Assembly: GCA_932521025.1 (NCBI GenBank)
Contig: OW051469.1
Coordinates: 7,328,398-7,392,397, forward strand
Source: Oscheius onirici
Taxonomy: Eukaryota > Nematoda > Chromadorea > Rhabditida > Rhabditidae
Direction: 5' to 3'
Length of the DNA stretch: 64,000 bases
Both the position numbers and the translations under genes were made by a program. Every line of letters starts with the position of its first letter. The stretch's first letter is position 1. The notes beneath the pieces are model-generated. The model worked only from the letters and a program-made list of their open reading frames with translations. It searched no databases and was not told where the DNA came from. Shown one piece after another: positions 33,405-45,894 of this stretch.

Positions 33405-36400
33405 ATGGACGGCGTGTTAGCATATGCTGTCGCTGAACTTGTCCTGTCTGTTCATATTGCTCTATCGAATTTGCTCGTTCTATGGGTCTACATCCGATGG
33501 AAACACGTCAGGACCGTCACCAACAGCTACATTTTTTCGCTTGCTCTCACCGACTTTTTATCAGGTTTGTATGGGGGAGAGACACACAGTTCGACTCTGT
33601 TTGAATGTCTGGGACAGGACATCAGTCTGACAACGAGAGAGGGAGTATCTGGAAGAGAGGCATGTTACGGAGACAGACTCTGAAAGAGTGTTTGGAGGAT
33701 AAAGAGTAAGTCTGGGATAGATCTTGTTTCTGGAACAGTAACAGACAGTGTTGGAAAGTGGTAGGGTGAGAACCTGTTCAGACAACGAGACTGAGACAGG
33801 TTTAGGATCTGAATGATAGAATAGTCTAGAACAGAGTGAAAGATAGACACAGGGACATAGTCAAGAAAATTGAGATTCAGTTAATAAAACGGGAGCATTT
33901 AGTGACAAAATAAGAGTCAGACACATTCAAAACGAGAGACACAGACATGTTCAGATCCAAATTCAGATTCAGACACCGATTCTGAACCAGAGTCCGAAAG
34001 AGGGACACACCAAACTCTTTAATTAAACTAGCCCTCATTCTGACCAAAACGCTTCGGCGCTCAAAATCTCCGCTCTCCCTCTTGCTTTGCAGAGAATTAA
34101 TTCGGGAAATAGCACGGAGTAGTTGCTTGCGAGGGTCATGTGTGCGAGAGAATATGAGCTTGTTAGATTTTAATTAAGAGAAAGAGAGAACATAGTACAG
34201 TAATCTTTTTTCAGGAGCTCTAGGCATTCCAGTCACGGTCATTTCGGTCCTGACCCGATCTCCAAATTCCTTCTACGGATGTATGTTTGTTCATCTCATC
34301 CTCTGCATTCTCTGTACCATCTCCACTTTCCATATGTTGGCAATTGCGCTGGACAAGTATGTGACGATTTGCTGTAAGGATCAGCTCTTTTCTAGCAGGT
34401 TGGTTCATTGAAATTGGAGTCCGAGGACGAAACTTTACCCAGAGAGAGAGAGAAAGTCAGTGTTTGTCATCTCGCTAGAGAGACACATCCGTCCCAGATC
34501 TGGGAGAGGGGAGCTTTGAGAGTCTTTCGCTCATGTACTGTCTCCAAATCTTAAAGGCAGTGTCTTATTTTCTGCCGAAAACCCTCAAATAGAGGCGTCA
34601 ATTGGGATGGGTGTGAGGAGGGAAGTGTAACCTTCGGACTCTCGAGCTATGATTAATTGGCGACAAATTGACCACAAAGCCCTCCCAAAAGTCCAGGTTG
34701 CTTGACATATGCAAGGGATTGAATTTCGTGGGAAGACTCCCACTTGTTCTAATTCTTGAGCCTCTCTCGATGAGAATCACAGCAGGAAAACAAAGAGTGA
34801 CGCTAGGAGAGACTTTGGTCATTGACGATCTTTTATAGATCAGTTTAACCCAGATATTACCTTTATGAGAATTTCCTGACGTGTTTTAAGAAGCCTTTTT
34901 TATTGTCAGCCAGAAGATACCAGTTTTACTGCAAATAAAACTATCACGTACATCAACTAGGGCGAGAGTTACAACGGGAGAATGTGTCTGTTCTTGGAAT
35001 ATCTCTGAAAGATCTTCAGTACTCGACTGCAGTTGATTATCTCTAGCTGCATATATTGTGTCCATGATACACTTGTACTTGGGCATCGAGTCAAAAAGCC
35101 CGAGTCGTCGAGTCGGACTCGGGTAACTTGTCAAGCTAACAAGTCGAGTTGAGTCAAACTTTAGTCGTCCAAGTAATTACCGTGACCTTTTGACTGTTGA
35201 ATTCAGCTGTCAAAACACCTCCTACATAAAATGTTCTTAGCTAGTACTGCGGCTAGTTGATCACAGTCCCAAAAGTACCTGATCTGACAATTTGAAAGAT
35301 TTTGCCCTCGACTCTTCCTTGTGACGTTTTATTGGACAAAGTAAGTCTAAGACCGTACACCCCCTGCATCAAAGAAAATTTAAGATAACTAAGCTATATT
35401 TGCTGCTAATTTCTTCTCTTTCAGACACTCCCGAGCCGTTGTCCTGATCACCTCTTCGTGGGTAGCTGGCACCGTCATCGCCTGTTTGCCTCTGATGAAT
35501 GCATTTGGATTCGCCGAGTAAGTCTTTCTGCTCATCGGCCTTCGAACCGGGAACTAAGCCTATGAATAAGATAATTAGTGAAAGATCCACGGGCACGTGG
35601 GCTCATTGGATCGAGAGCCGAACTAACCGAATAGTCCTGGGAAGCAGAGAGCGATCAAAATGAATAAACAAATGAGAATTATAGACAAGGACAGGCGAAA
35701 TTCAACCGGACCAAAATCGAAACTGTCGTAGGAGAATGTCGTTTCACCGACGTCGTTGTCGGAGAATACCTTGTCTACGTCATATTTTTCGCCACAATAG
35801 CCGCTCCGACTCTGCTGATTGTCTACTGTTACATCAGCATCTACACTCGGATTAGGAAAGAAGAGAAACAAGTAAATTTGTTTAAAGGACTGTCTAATTT
35901 GGTACTTCAGGTGCAATGTCTGCTCAGGAAGGCCGAACGTGAGAAACGTCTGGCCGGAAGGAGACGACTCATCAAAACCCTACTGATCCTTGTCGTTTCC
36001 TATGGAATCTGCTGGTCAGTTCTTTGATCTTTCTGGAAATGACTACAGTGGGAAGTGATGGGGTGAACTATAAGAAGCAGGTCAGAGTCCGAAATACAGG
36101 GACTGAGAGTAGTTCGGAGTAAGAGTCACAGTGTGAGTTCCAGTACCTTACTCTCAGTAGAGATCGGTTCCCTGCTCCAGACTTTTGATTGGGTTTTTAG
36201 AGACGGGAAGAGATAGCTGTAAATTTGGTTAATTAAACGTCTAAACTCGGCAACGCGAAGATCGAACCTTTTCTCTAGTTTTATTGTTTTCTAGCCCAAA
36301 AGTCTTGGTTATGTCTTTATACGAACTGTTGACGAGAGACCGACTCTGTTCTAGTTTATGCACTTTGACAATGGTCCATTCGATCGAGAGATAATCTTGA

Positions 36401-38097
36401 ATAGGAGTTCCTTTGGATCTTACTTGAATGACCAAAACTTTAGTCTCCTGAGAATTTGAAATCCTGTTTGTTTGTTCCAGTTGATCTGTCTAGTTAATTA
36501 CTGGTATCTAGCCATACATTCTCACTCTTCTGGTACCATCTAGCTTGTTCAACGGTGCACTAGAAAAAGCAGGATCATGGTCACTAGGAGCAAGAAGAGG
36601 AGATCTTCAGAAAACTATTTGTTTCGCTTTTGACAGAAAACCAAAACTGAGAGAGCGCCTCCAGATCAGTTCATCAGCGCGAGCATCCTCTCCCTGGAAG
36701 GTACATCTGAGAACTCCTTCGACAAACCTTGTTGTTCTCTTCGTATGCAAAAAAACGTGTTCGCGTGCAAAACAGCATCCAAGTTTTGAATTGGATCAGG
36801 CTCGCAAACACACCTAGATTATGGCCTGCGGCTCCATTCTTTGGACCCGAAAGGCACGAAATTCATTTGAAGAGACAGAGCGGAAATGAAGGGAGCATCT
36901 GGTCAGAGAGTTACGAAAAGACACGTTGACGTAAGCCCATCTTCTGGCTCTTTCCGGGCAACCAAATCAAGGGGAAATGAGCAGGGGGAAGTCTCTGGAG
37001 TCTTTTATTTTGGGGCAAGACACGTACAAATACAGCTGTATAGACTGCGTTTTTTTTAGAGAAAGTTACAGTAAAAGAATTTTCAGGTATCCACTGTACA
37101 TCATCAACACAATCGACCACTTTTGGCCCGAAATCTCTATTGCCGACTACACGCTTCTGACTGTGGTGCTGTCCCACATTTCATGCGCTCTGAATCCGTT
37201 GATTTATGCATATGGAATGCCTGGATTCAAGAAGGTGGGCATCCGAACTGTATTTTGTCCTCCATCTTTCTTCTCAAAAAGTTCCAATTAAGAAGTCCGA
37301 GTCCCTATTCCGACTGTGCCTGACTCACAACAGTAGATTACACGAAAATCCAGCTCTATTTTCTTCCTGTTTCATTTAAAACTGCAAGATCTAATTTCGT
37401 TTTCTTCGGTTCTTTACACTCGTCTCCGATCTATAATTGGCACGTTCCAACTAGACTCTGAATCGCCGAGAACATCCTAAATTTTGACGTGTCATTTTGT
37501 CACGTCCTTCGAAAACTCACACAAATCTGAAACTTTGAAGCACAAAGAACTTTTGAAGTCTCGCTCGCTAGATTCGTTGAGATCTCTTCGAGAAAGTCTA
37601 ACAACAGAAATTGTCGTTTCTCTCGACAATGAAATGGAAGTCAGCTAACCTTGCCTTAGCTGCTGCTAAATTTGTAAAAGCTACTGGCTCCCTAATATTT
37701 TATCTCTGCTCCTCTCGAAGTTGAGAACTTTTCTGTTGTTCTTTTCATGTACAGACAGTTCCTTCCAGACACAACATTTCTTTCTAAACATTTATAGAAA
37801 AATAACTTTCAGGCCCTCCGCGAGTTCTTCAATGTACACGCTCCGAACACAAACACCTGTGCCGGCTATTCTTGCTATATTCGTTCAACCACCGAGCGAA
37901 AGACTCGGACCCTGTCGGCCCGGTCTCCTCCACACCCTCATCCTGCTCATCACAGTTTGAAAAGTCGCAAAATTAGTGCTCCCTGTCAAGGAGCCTTGAA
38001 AGGATCTCACCACCACCATCACCATCACTTCGTCAAAAACGGACATTCTAGGCGGCAGACACTGGATACGATTGCGGCGATCAAGGAGGAAAAGTAG
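33405..38097 (+). CDS. Adenosine-receptor-like class A GPCR
   Basis: Seven exons (33405-33564, 34215-34398, 35425-35517, 35685-35871, 35911-36014, 37087-37234, 37813-38097) give 386 residues and seven hydrophobic helices. Similarity to adenosine receptors is strongest in the second extracellular loop and TM5 (ECRFTDVV, then a hydrophobic TM5) and in TM6-TM7 (YPLYIINT, VLSHISCALNPLIYAYG). The TM3 DRY motif is DKY and TM7 has NPLIY. The Cys for the TM3-ECL2 disulfide is present. The cytosolic tail has a seven-His run (about residue 355-365) and basic clusters. Introns are long for this genome (0.65-1.07 kb). An AATAAA follows. Ligand identity is an inference. Confidence 0.82.
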
Positions 38098-38129
38098 ACG
38101 GGTCTTTTGGGAAATTCCATATCATTTTG

Positions 38130-38135
38130 AATAAA
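38130..38135 (+). terminator. Poly(A) signal of the GPCR gene
   Basis: AATAAA 33 bp after the stop; the convergent TLC gene ends 88 bp further on. Confidence 0.65.
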
Positions 38136-38222
38136 AAGTTTTAAAGCACAACGGCTATTTATGCTCACATTCTCTTTACCGGAGTATGTACAAAAACAAG
38201 TTATTCTCACCAAAAAGGGACT

Positions 38223-39849
38223 CTATTGAGCTTTCTGCTTCTCTTCGTCGCTCTTCTTCAGAGATCCGAGCGGGTCGACGGAATCCTCGTCCAGAGGCTG
38301 CATCTGGTAGCCGAAGAAGCCGTCAGACTTGGCCATTGACGTCTTAATTTGAGGTATAAAAAACAGCGAAAAAAATCGTACCGTAAGGTGGATATTATGG
38401 TAAGTGAGGAAGCCGAGACCGGCTGTGAGAAGGAGTTTCAGGGCGATAGGAACCTTGTCGTCTTGGGCCAGAAGGAAGTAGAGGAGATAAGAGACGGGAA
38501 GATGTCTGGAAATTGAGGCAGTTTGAAGCGTCTAGACTGGGGAAATTGGAAGGGTTGGTACTTTATCGTGAGTTACTTTGGAATAATGTTTGTTCTCATT
38601 TGAAAACTTCAGGCCCTTTCTAAACTTTGCGTGTGCAGTAGCCTTATCTCCGACTTTCATCGCTACTCAATCGTTTTGTCGTGGAATTCTTTGGGCTTGA
38701 ATGGGCTGATGTAAGTTCATAAAAAATAGTCAGGAACGGTTTTTCTTTACAACTTGTGAATAATCACCGCCTTCTGGAAATAAGAATTATCTTTTCTAGT
38801 CATCATTGATGAGCATTTGTACGAAAACAGAAGATCTATGAACTCGAGATTCCACGTAAACTTTACAAACAACTTGTAAACTTTCCTGATCCTTGGTATT
38901 TTTTGTCTCAGCCATTCCATAAGGAATGTAATAACCATCCCATAAAACAATAAACAAAACCAAAAATAGTTCTCGTCGACAATGTCTAAAAGGTACCTGA
39001 AGAGGAAGAGACAGATCATGTTGGCGTTGATGAGAAGATCCTGAGCCGGTCCTCGTTTCGCTCCGGCCAATCGAACCATCGTCCTGAGATGAAGGAAGAC
39101 GGTCTGGACCTCGACGAGAAGACCTATCATGGCAAAGCCAAACAGTCGGCCAGTACAGAGGATGATGCTGAAGACTACGATGACCTAAAAGAGTTTGTGG
39201 CTTAAGTGGAGAAAAAAACCGACTAATGAGTGATGAATGAGATATTCCTTCGAATTGGGCAGCTCTCCGTGAATGTACATGTCGACTAGGTCATAGATGA
39301 AATAGCCCATCGAGAAGAGGAAGACATATTGTGCCGAGTCCGTGTAGTGGTCATAAGGCTCTCGGACGTAATTTGAATCGAGCAGTAGACTGAAAATAAT
39401 AGTTTTTAAACAATTTTAAGGGCTATGTACGCGTCGAGAAATGCTCTTTGCGTGGTTTGTGTAACATTTTCAGTTCTGCTAAAGTTTTGGGCGTCTCAAC
39501 AAAAATAGTAGGCAGACAATCGTTACAGTACGAATAGCAAAACGTTGTTTTCGCTAAGTTTGTTCTCTTTTCTTGACTGCCTTTGTAAAAACGAGAAACT
39601 CGCGTCACGTAAGTGAACAAAAAACCAACCTTCCCAGGCAGGCTAGAGCAGAAATGAGAGCATGGGTGAAGGAGACGACACGGACAGCGAATATTCTTGT
39701 CTAAAATTACGTTAATATTCAGAAAAAGGACAAAAAACCTTATTAGCGCTCCAGTCGGCGTGCTTAGCGGCCACGATGCCGTGAGCGATGAGATACTCGA
39801 GACGAAGAATGGCCGAGACTCCGCCGCAGAACAACAGTCGCTGCATCAT
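38223..39849 (-). CDS. TLC-domain multi-pass membrane protein
   Basis: Six exons (39849-39739, 39700-39630, 39389-39224, 39184-38997, 38505-38382, 38342-38223) give 259 residues. Several membrane helices carry TLC (TRAM-LAG1-CLN8) hallmarks: MGYFIYDLVDM, then EYLIHHSL with the conserved His pair, then the LLVEVQTVFLHLR segment. The C-tail is short, hydrophilic and ends KQKAQ. The layout resembles the TLCD family of ER/plasma-membrane lipid-handling proteins more than ceramide synthases, which have a longer Lag1 motif and Hox domain. I cannot assign the exact subfamily. TTTTAG lies 8 nt before the ATG, a probable trans-splice site. Confidence 0.78.
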
Positions 39850-41335
39850 TTTCCTCTCTAAAATGAGAAGTATAATCAAACAAACGAGACTATGTAAAAG
39901 AAGGAGAAAGCTGTGTGAAGATAAGAGAGAAAATGGTGTGAGAACAAAAGAAATTGTGGTACTTTGGACCAACTTCAGTGGGGTCAGGTCAGTTCTGGTA
40001 CATCAAAACGCCTGATTGATTAGTTTTGGTGACAGGGAGTGTACAGGCGATCAGAGAGAGGTTATTTGCAGCTAGCACAGTCAGCTGTGTGGAACTTGGG
40101 CGACAAGGGTTGAGAAAGCACGACGTTTTTTGGGAGCAGATTGTTCTTTCAAATAGAAGACGAAACTTGTGCTACATTACTCCGGGTTTTGTTTTGCTTA
40201 TTCTTTCTGTTCTAGCGGTTTCTAGGGAGCCAGAGGCTGAACTAGAAGAATAGTAGGTTTAGGAGTGATGAGAATGTGAAAAAATTGAGAGACAAATTGT
40301 GGCCGTTTTTAGGTAGAAGGTCTCACCAGCTTCTTTATTGTTAGAGAAGATTGGATTATATAGAGAGTTGATGTTGTGACGGAAACAGTCATACGAAACT
40401 GGCGTCCAACAGTTTGTGAGACTAAAATGAGCTTTTGCTGAAAAAGAGCTTGATGTTAGGCTCAAAAATTCGATTCCAGCTGTTTGTGGGCAAGCTTCTC
40501 ACAAAGAGGATAAACAGAAACCATAAAAGATCTGAATTTCCATGATTTCAATGAAAATGAGAGAAAAGTGATTGAAACTTGACCAAGTTTCACGCGCCAG
40601 GAGGATTTAACAAGGAAGTTGGCCCTCGTCTGTGAGATCAATAGGGATGAATGTCAACAGGAAAAGAGGCAACCAAAAAGCTCGAAACACCGGCTGACTG
40701 GTTTTCTCTCGTCTGTGGGCCAAGTCGCGTGTTTCCTCTTCCTTTTTCTCCCTTTTGAAAAAGACACAGACACAGAAACCAAAAAATGACGCGAATGGCA
40801 GCTTGGCAATCGCTCAGGCGGCGAAAATGGTGTGACAGTTGGAACTGGCGAGATAAGAGAGACCTGGGCCGACGTGAACGGAAATCGCTCACCGTTTGTC
40901 CGAGACAATGTAGCCAAGGCTGCAAAGCGCGTAATTAGGTAGTTTTTATTACTTTTCAGAGGTTATTTTTTAAAAAAATCAAAAAAACTGCAGTTTTAGT
41001 ATGAAAAGGACACTTGACAGCATTCTCAGGAAATAGCAAAAAGCTCTGAGTTTTTGGCTTGTAAATTGGGAAAAAAGAATCAAAGCGGCGTCAGGAAAAA
41101 CGTGGGAATGAATTCAAATGTGGAAAATTCCATATATTTTTCCTGCTAGGTTCCCCTCGGAAAAAAGGCTCGCAGACAAAAAGTACGCAGGAACTGATGA
41201 CTCGGAGAACCGAGACAGGGCCAATGTGTACTTTCAAATCGATAGCCCGGGTAATCTCTGACGTTTCCAGAACCTTTTCCAGGTCATAAAACCGCTTTTC
41301 AAGCGTCATAAAAATGGTTCATTCCCCAAAACTGA
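39850..41335. other. Intergenic, no gene supported
   Basis: About 1.5 kb, read on both strands. Short ORFs only (largest about 95 codons at 40638-40925, minus, two overlapping frames), none with splice partners or domain features. Confidence 0.55.
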
Positions 41336-41836
41336 TCACTGTTGCATTTTGCGATGAAGGCTGCCGTCATCAGAATCGCGAAGCAGACTGACAGCATGAC
41401 CGAGAATCGGTTCCAGTACCTCCCAGCACTCTTTGACAGCCTTCGGACTGCCTGGCATGTTCACGATCAGACAGCAGCCGCGAATTCCAGCAATGGCACG
41501 TGACAGCGCCGCCATGGGAGTGACCTGAAGGGAGCGACTGTGAAGAGCCACTTCCAAGCCGGTACAGCGTTTTTCGATCACGGCCAACGTGGCTTCGGGG
41601 GTCACGTCGCGTGGAGCGAAGCCAGTCCCTCCTGTGGTTATTATCACGTCCATGGAGTCGGAATACGTAGTCAGAAAAGATTGAATGTGCTCCTTCTCAT
41701 CGTCAACCAATTCAGTCTCTACATTATACTTTCCAGACTCCTCCAAAAGAGTTTTCAAAGCGGGACCAGAAAGATCCGCTCGTTTTCCAGCAACTGCCGA
41801 GTCACTGACGGTTAAAACGAGGACGCTGATAGTCAT
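41336..41836 (-). CDS. Molybdopterin adenylyltransferase (MogA / gephyrin G-domain type)
   Basis: A single-exon gene of 166 residues covering the whole MoCF-biosynthesis fold: VLTVSDS at the N-terminus, then the signature TTGGTGFAPRDVTPEAT, and a NMPGSPKAV motif near the C-terminus. This enzyme activates molybdopterin with ATP to MPT-AMP before molybdenum insertion. In vertebrates the domain is fused to an E-domain in gephyrin; here it stands alone, as in bacteria (MogA) and nematode moc-type genes. ATTAAG abuts the ATG. It starts 252 bp after the Notchless stop on the same strand, so co-transcription is likely. It is one of few intronless genes in the window. Confidence 0.93.
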   Translation of the reverse strand: MTISVLVLTVSDSAVAGKRADLSGPALKTLLEESGKYNVETELVDDEKEHIQSFLTTYSDSMDVIITTGGTGFAPRDVTPEATLAVIEKRCTGLEVALHSRSLQVTPMAALSRAIAGIRGCCLIVNMPGSPKAVKECWEVLEPILGHAVSLLRDSDDGSLHRKMQQ

Positions 41837-42088
41837 CTTAATTATTGGTTTTTCAAAAGTTTCAAAATAGAGGCTAGGATAAGAGCAAAAACTGATCGAC
41901 TGTAAAAGGAAAACTGAATCGCTTGTTATTTGTCAATGGCGCGCATTTTTAAGGTGGACTGAGTAAAATGGGAGATAAGGATAGACCATCTAACTAGGGA
42001 GAGAGTTCCAGAACAAAATCTGAAGTTGTAGATTCATAAACGGTTAACAAGCAACAAGATAACAAAACAAGAACAAACTGGAAACAAG

Positions 42089-43854
42089 TTACTGTCTCCA
42101 CAACTTGAGAACTTTGTCTTTTCCGCCGCTGACAACTTTGGTTCCTTCGGGACTCCAGTCGACGGTGTACACTTCGTCTCCGTGACCGGGCAGATCGACG
42201 TAGAGGTGTCGCGTCTTCATGTCCCAGACTTTGAGAGTCGAATCGGCCGATCCTGACACGAGAAGACGACTGTCGGCCGACCAGGCCACTTGGTAGACGG
42301 CGTTTACGTGGCCTCTAAAAAACTTTGGAGTGAAGGGCAAATCTTTCCGGGAACATAATGAAAAAAAAGCAAGAAAAACAAACCTGAGAGAGCTGAGATA
42401 TTTGCCGGTTCTACCACACCACAACTTGACGGATTTGTCGAAAGAAGCCGAGGCGATGTAGCGCGTATCTGGAGAGAAGACGACCTGATTGACGAGCTGC
42501 TGATGTCCGGTCATTCGGGCTATCGATGTCTTCGTCTCGGCCGGATTCCAAAGGAACATTGTGAAGTCGTCCGAGCCACTGACCTGAAACCATTAGATTT
42601 TATAGGAACTGTGTGAACTGGGAGCTTTTTAAAATGAAAAGAAAACTGACCAGTCTTTCTCCTCCGGTAACCTTGATAGCTTCACGGTAGCGCTTCAGGG
42701 CGATTTCTTTGGCTTCATCGGTCGAATTAGGACGTTCACAGCCCTTCTTCGGATCGAAACAGCTCGTCCGCAGAGCGTAGTCTGTGTTCAAGGCCAGCGT
42801 GTTGATCCAGTGAGCATGTCCAGACAGCGTGCGACAGAGAACGCCATCGTCTGTCCGCCAAACTTTGACTGACCGATCTTGGGAGCCCGAATAGAGCAGA
42901 CCTTCACCGCCCCAACGAATGCTCGTAACACACGCCGTGTGACCTGAATTTGAGCTTTTATAAGAAACTGGAAAAAAATACCTGTGAGGGATCGTGCTAC
43001 AAGGCCCGAAGTGGTGTCCCAGATGAAAATGTTGCCGTCTTTGCCAGCGCTGGCCAGAAATCTGAGAAATAGCACGATTCTATAGGGAATGAGTGAAATA
43101 AGTTACCTGCACTGTGGATCCTTGTGAAGAGGCTGCCAGGCCAGATGCGTCACCCATTGCTTGTGGCGAGCGAGTGTTTTTCCTATTTGCGTCCCATTCT
43201 CGGCGTTCCACAGCATGATCTACAAGTTGCAGAGTAAAACAAGAAGGGAGCTCCAACCTGTCCATTTTTACATGCTGAAGCGATTTTCCTGCCATCTGGT
43301 GACCAAGCTATGCATAGAACCCAATTCTTGTGACCTTTGCACGTAAATTGCGGCAGTTCCGTATTTGTATCCCAGATTCTGACTGTTGTGTCGCCGGATC
43401 CAGATGCCAAGCCTCTAAACCTCAGGGATGTCACGTTTGAGCAAAAAACGTACCTTCCGTCTGGGCTGAATTGAGCCGAAATGACGGGCTCGCTGTGGCC
43501 GGGCATGCTGGAGCTGCATCGCGTAACCGGACGGACTCTGAAGACGGCCTGGGGTTGGTAGATGAGGCTCAGCGTCTTCTCCAAGTCCAGTGTTTCGACG
43601 GATTTCTGCAGCGAGTCTTTGATTTCGATTCCGCCTTCTGTGTAGAAGGAGATGGGCACGGGGTCATCGCTGGGAGTATTTTTTTGTAAACATACAGAGA
43701 AAAAGGCCTACCTGCTTTCCAGAAGCTGATTACAGAGAATTTGCAGCTGGACTGGCGTGACATTCGTCGGCAGGAGGATGCCGGCGCCGCCTAGCTCACT
43801 GCCAGCTTCACTCACGAATTTTACGGAGATCTGTCCTAGAGGATCCTCCTCCAT
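42089..43854 (-). CDS. NLE1: Notchless, WD40 ribosome-biogenesis factor
   Basis: Eight exons (43854-43712, 43669-43454, 43414-43258, 43219-43107, 43061-42982, 42943-42651, 42583-42384, 42314-42089) give 475 residues; human NLE1 has 485. The N-terminal NLE/UBL domain is followed by an eight-bladed WD40 propeller with repeated blocks such as GLASGSGDTTVRIWD, SASFDKSVKLW and SGSADSTLKVWD, ending KVLKLWRQ. Notchless recruits the Rea1/MDN1 AAA ATPase to pre-60S particles in the nucleolus. TTTACAG abuts the ATG. It lies upstream of the MogA-type gene on the same strand. Confidence 0.97.
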
Positions 43855-44489
43855 CTGTAAAATTGTTGTGAGCGAGATAAAATAAGAAGAAAAGTGCTAG
43901 ATTGTTCAAAATAACTGCTATCAAAAACTTTGGTTGACATTTTGACTACGACGCAAAGTTGTTGGAGGAGAGGAAATCCTTGATTTTTAGCTGGGAAACT
44001 TGAAAAGAATAAAAAATGGAAATTTGTTAGAAAGTAAATGATAGACATTTGAAGCAGATGGCTGTCCTGCTTCTATTTATCAGCATTTCACGATTCAACG
44101 TTAGTGATGGCCTCGGATATACGTTACGTTTCGAAATGATAAAGAACAAGAGAAAAAGGCAAGAGAAACAGCGAAAAATTCATCCTTGTTTCGTCTAGTG
44201 TTTCTAGCGAAACCAACGATTTTGCTGTTGAATAATCGCCAAACTATATAGTGCTGGTTAGCATACTGCCTAGCGTTTTAGGGAGTTAAATTTTAGACTA
44301 AAAAAAGTAAAATAATAGAAGAAAGTCGATGAGAAAGGGACAGAAACAATTGAAGAGAAGCGCGCTCTCGGTAGAAGGCGCTCATTCAAACGTCAAAAAA
44401 TAAAATTGGCCTTTCGGAACTTGTTCTGAATCGAAGTTCTTCTCCAACTGTATGTCGTGCCAAAAATTTTAGGCTCAAGGTGTTCTGCG

Positions 44490-45131
44490 CTAGTGGGAGG
44501 CAAAGCCAAATCCACCTCCAAATCCAAATCCATTATCAAAGTTCACTGCAAAAGCGAAGATACGAACCAAAAATTTGAATTTGGCGCTGTTACAGTAATC
44601 AGCAACTTATAAAAAAAACTTGTAAAGACTTGTCGAGATGAGTCAAAGTAGTTTTCTACTGGAGTCTAGTCAGTTCCCGCTCGTGCTACCATCGAAGAAG
44701 GTCGGCTCCACTTCTCCAACCATCAGGCCAGTCTTCGCTATTTTTTTACTTGTCCTTTGTCTATGTTCTGATGTTTCGAGACGGCCAATGGGACCAGCTA
44801 CCTCGTGAATCCGCCACTTGGTTGCAACCCGACTTCCGTTGAGAATAGTTCTGGCCCGGACTTTTGTCAAAAGGATATCCTCCTGTGTCCACAGCGGTGT
44901 TTGGTACAGCACTCGAGGATCCTTTTGGCATCAAGAAAGTCTGGAAGTGCTCAATTCATTTCTGACTGTTTTTACTGTTGTCTTATCTGTTCTAGTTCCT
45001 TCTGCTCTCTTCTTTTTTTCCCTACCTATCTCCGTTACTGTGGATCTAGTATCTTTTGTTCCTCTTGTCTCGCTACTCGTCTACACTTCACTTTTGGCTT
45101 GTCGTCTCATTGGCTCTCTATCTACCTAACT

Positions 45132-45191
<60 letters not shown>

Positions 45192-45894
45192 CGTAACATC
45201 TACCTGTTAGTGTGTCTCCGTACGTTTGTTTATTCATTTCCTGTTTGTTGTCACTCTATTGTCGTTTTCCGTCTCTGTTCCATGATCCCTCCTGATCCGG
45301 TTGATCTACCGAGAACCATGAACTTCTGTGCATTTTCCGTTTTCAGGGAGAAAGCAGTCAGACACCGAAGCATCACCGTGGAGCGGAATGAAGAAATGAG
45401 TCCTCTGAGCTAAATCCTCCCAGAAGAAGCCGATGAGATTTGAAAAGGAACTATTCCCAGTCAAGAACAAGTTAGAATATATTGGACAAAGGACCTACTA
45501 CAAAGATATGTCGGGTTGGTTTTTCTTTGGTTTCCCGGTATCCTTCTGTGTCACTTGTTTTCTGTCTCCTGTTTATCTTCTTCAGTATGTGGTTATGTAC
45601 CTTCTTTTGGCTACTTTTTCACCTATAGGCCTGTCTCTTTTTCCTGAGTGGATCAACTGGGGCCAGAACATGACAGACCTGGAAACGGATCGATTGGAAA
45701 GGACGGTGACAGTGAAGGAACTAACCATGACGATGGTTCTGACGTTCGGCCAGGCACTGAATGAGCGTCGTCTCCTGTTCCTCCTTCTCTTCCATCTTGG
45801 AGTAGTCCTTCTGCGTCAGGACAGTCAGTCCCCTCAGCAGAACGGCGTCGAGTCCGCCAAGAAGAAGCCAGATCTTGGAGCGGGAGATGCTGAC
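44490..45894 (-). CDS. Candidate gene, three exons, family unknown
   Basis: Three minus-strand exons fit together in phase: 45894-45726, 44911-44690 and 44545-44490. Exon 1 encodes a hydrophobic helix and charged coil (SRSKIWLLLGGLDAV, then YSKMEEKEEQETTL). Exon 2 gives LYQTPLWTQEDILLTKVRAR, and the last exon ends in an FG-rich tail (FGFGGGFGFASH) before TAG. The 814-nt first intron contains the GA/CT microsatellite. The upstream exon is not found: an in-frame stop precedes 45894. The plus-strand ORFs over the same ground are antisense. The consistent phases and tail make it plausible, but it has no recognised domain. Confidence 0.33.
45134..45189. repeat. (CT)n microsatellite, about 56 bp
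   Basis: An uninterrupted dinucleotide run at 45134-45189. It inflates an apparent + strand ORF (44805-45413) that starts without ATG. Confidence 0.95.

Noticed and set aside
37980-38040. His-rich stretch as a cloning tag or contamination
   Set aside because: The His codons mix CAC and CAT and lie inside the in-frame GPCR tail with flanking native residues, so it is natural low complexity.
44805-45413. 202-codon plus-strand ORF
   Set aside because: Starts at GTG rather than ATG, runs through the (CT)n microsatellite, which codes only Ser-Leu, and has no domain.
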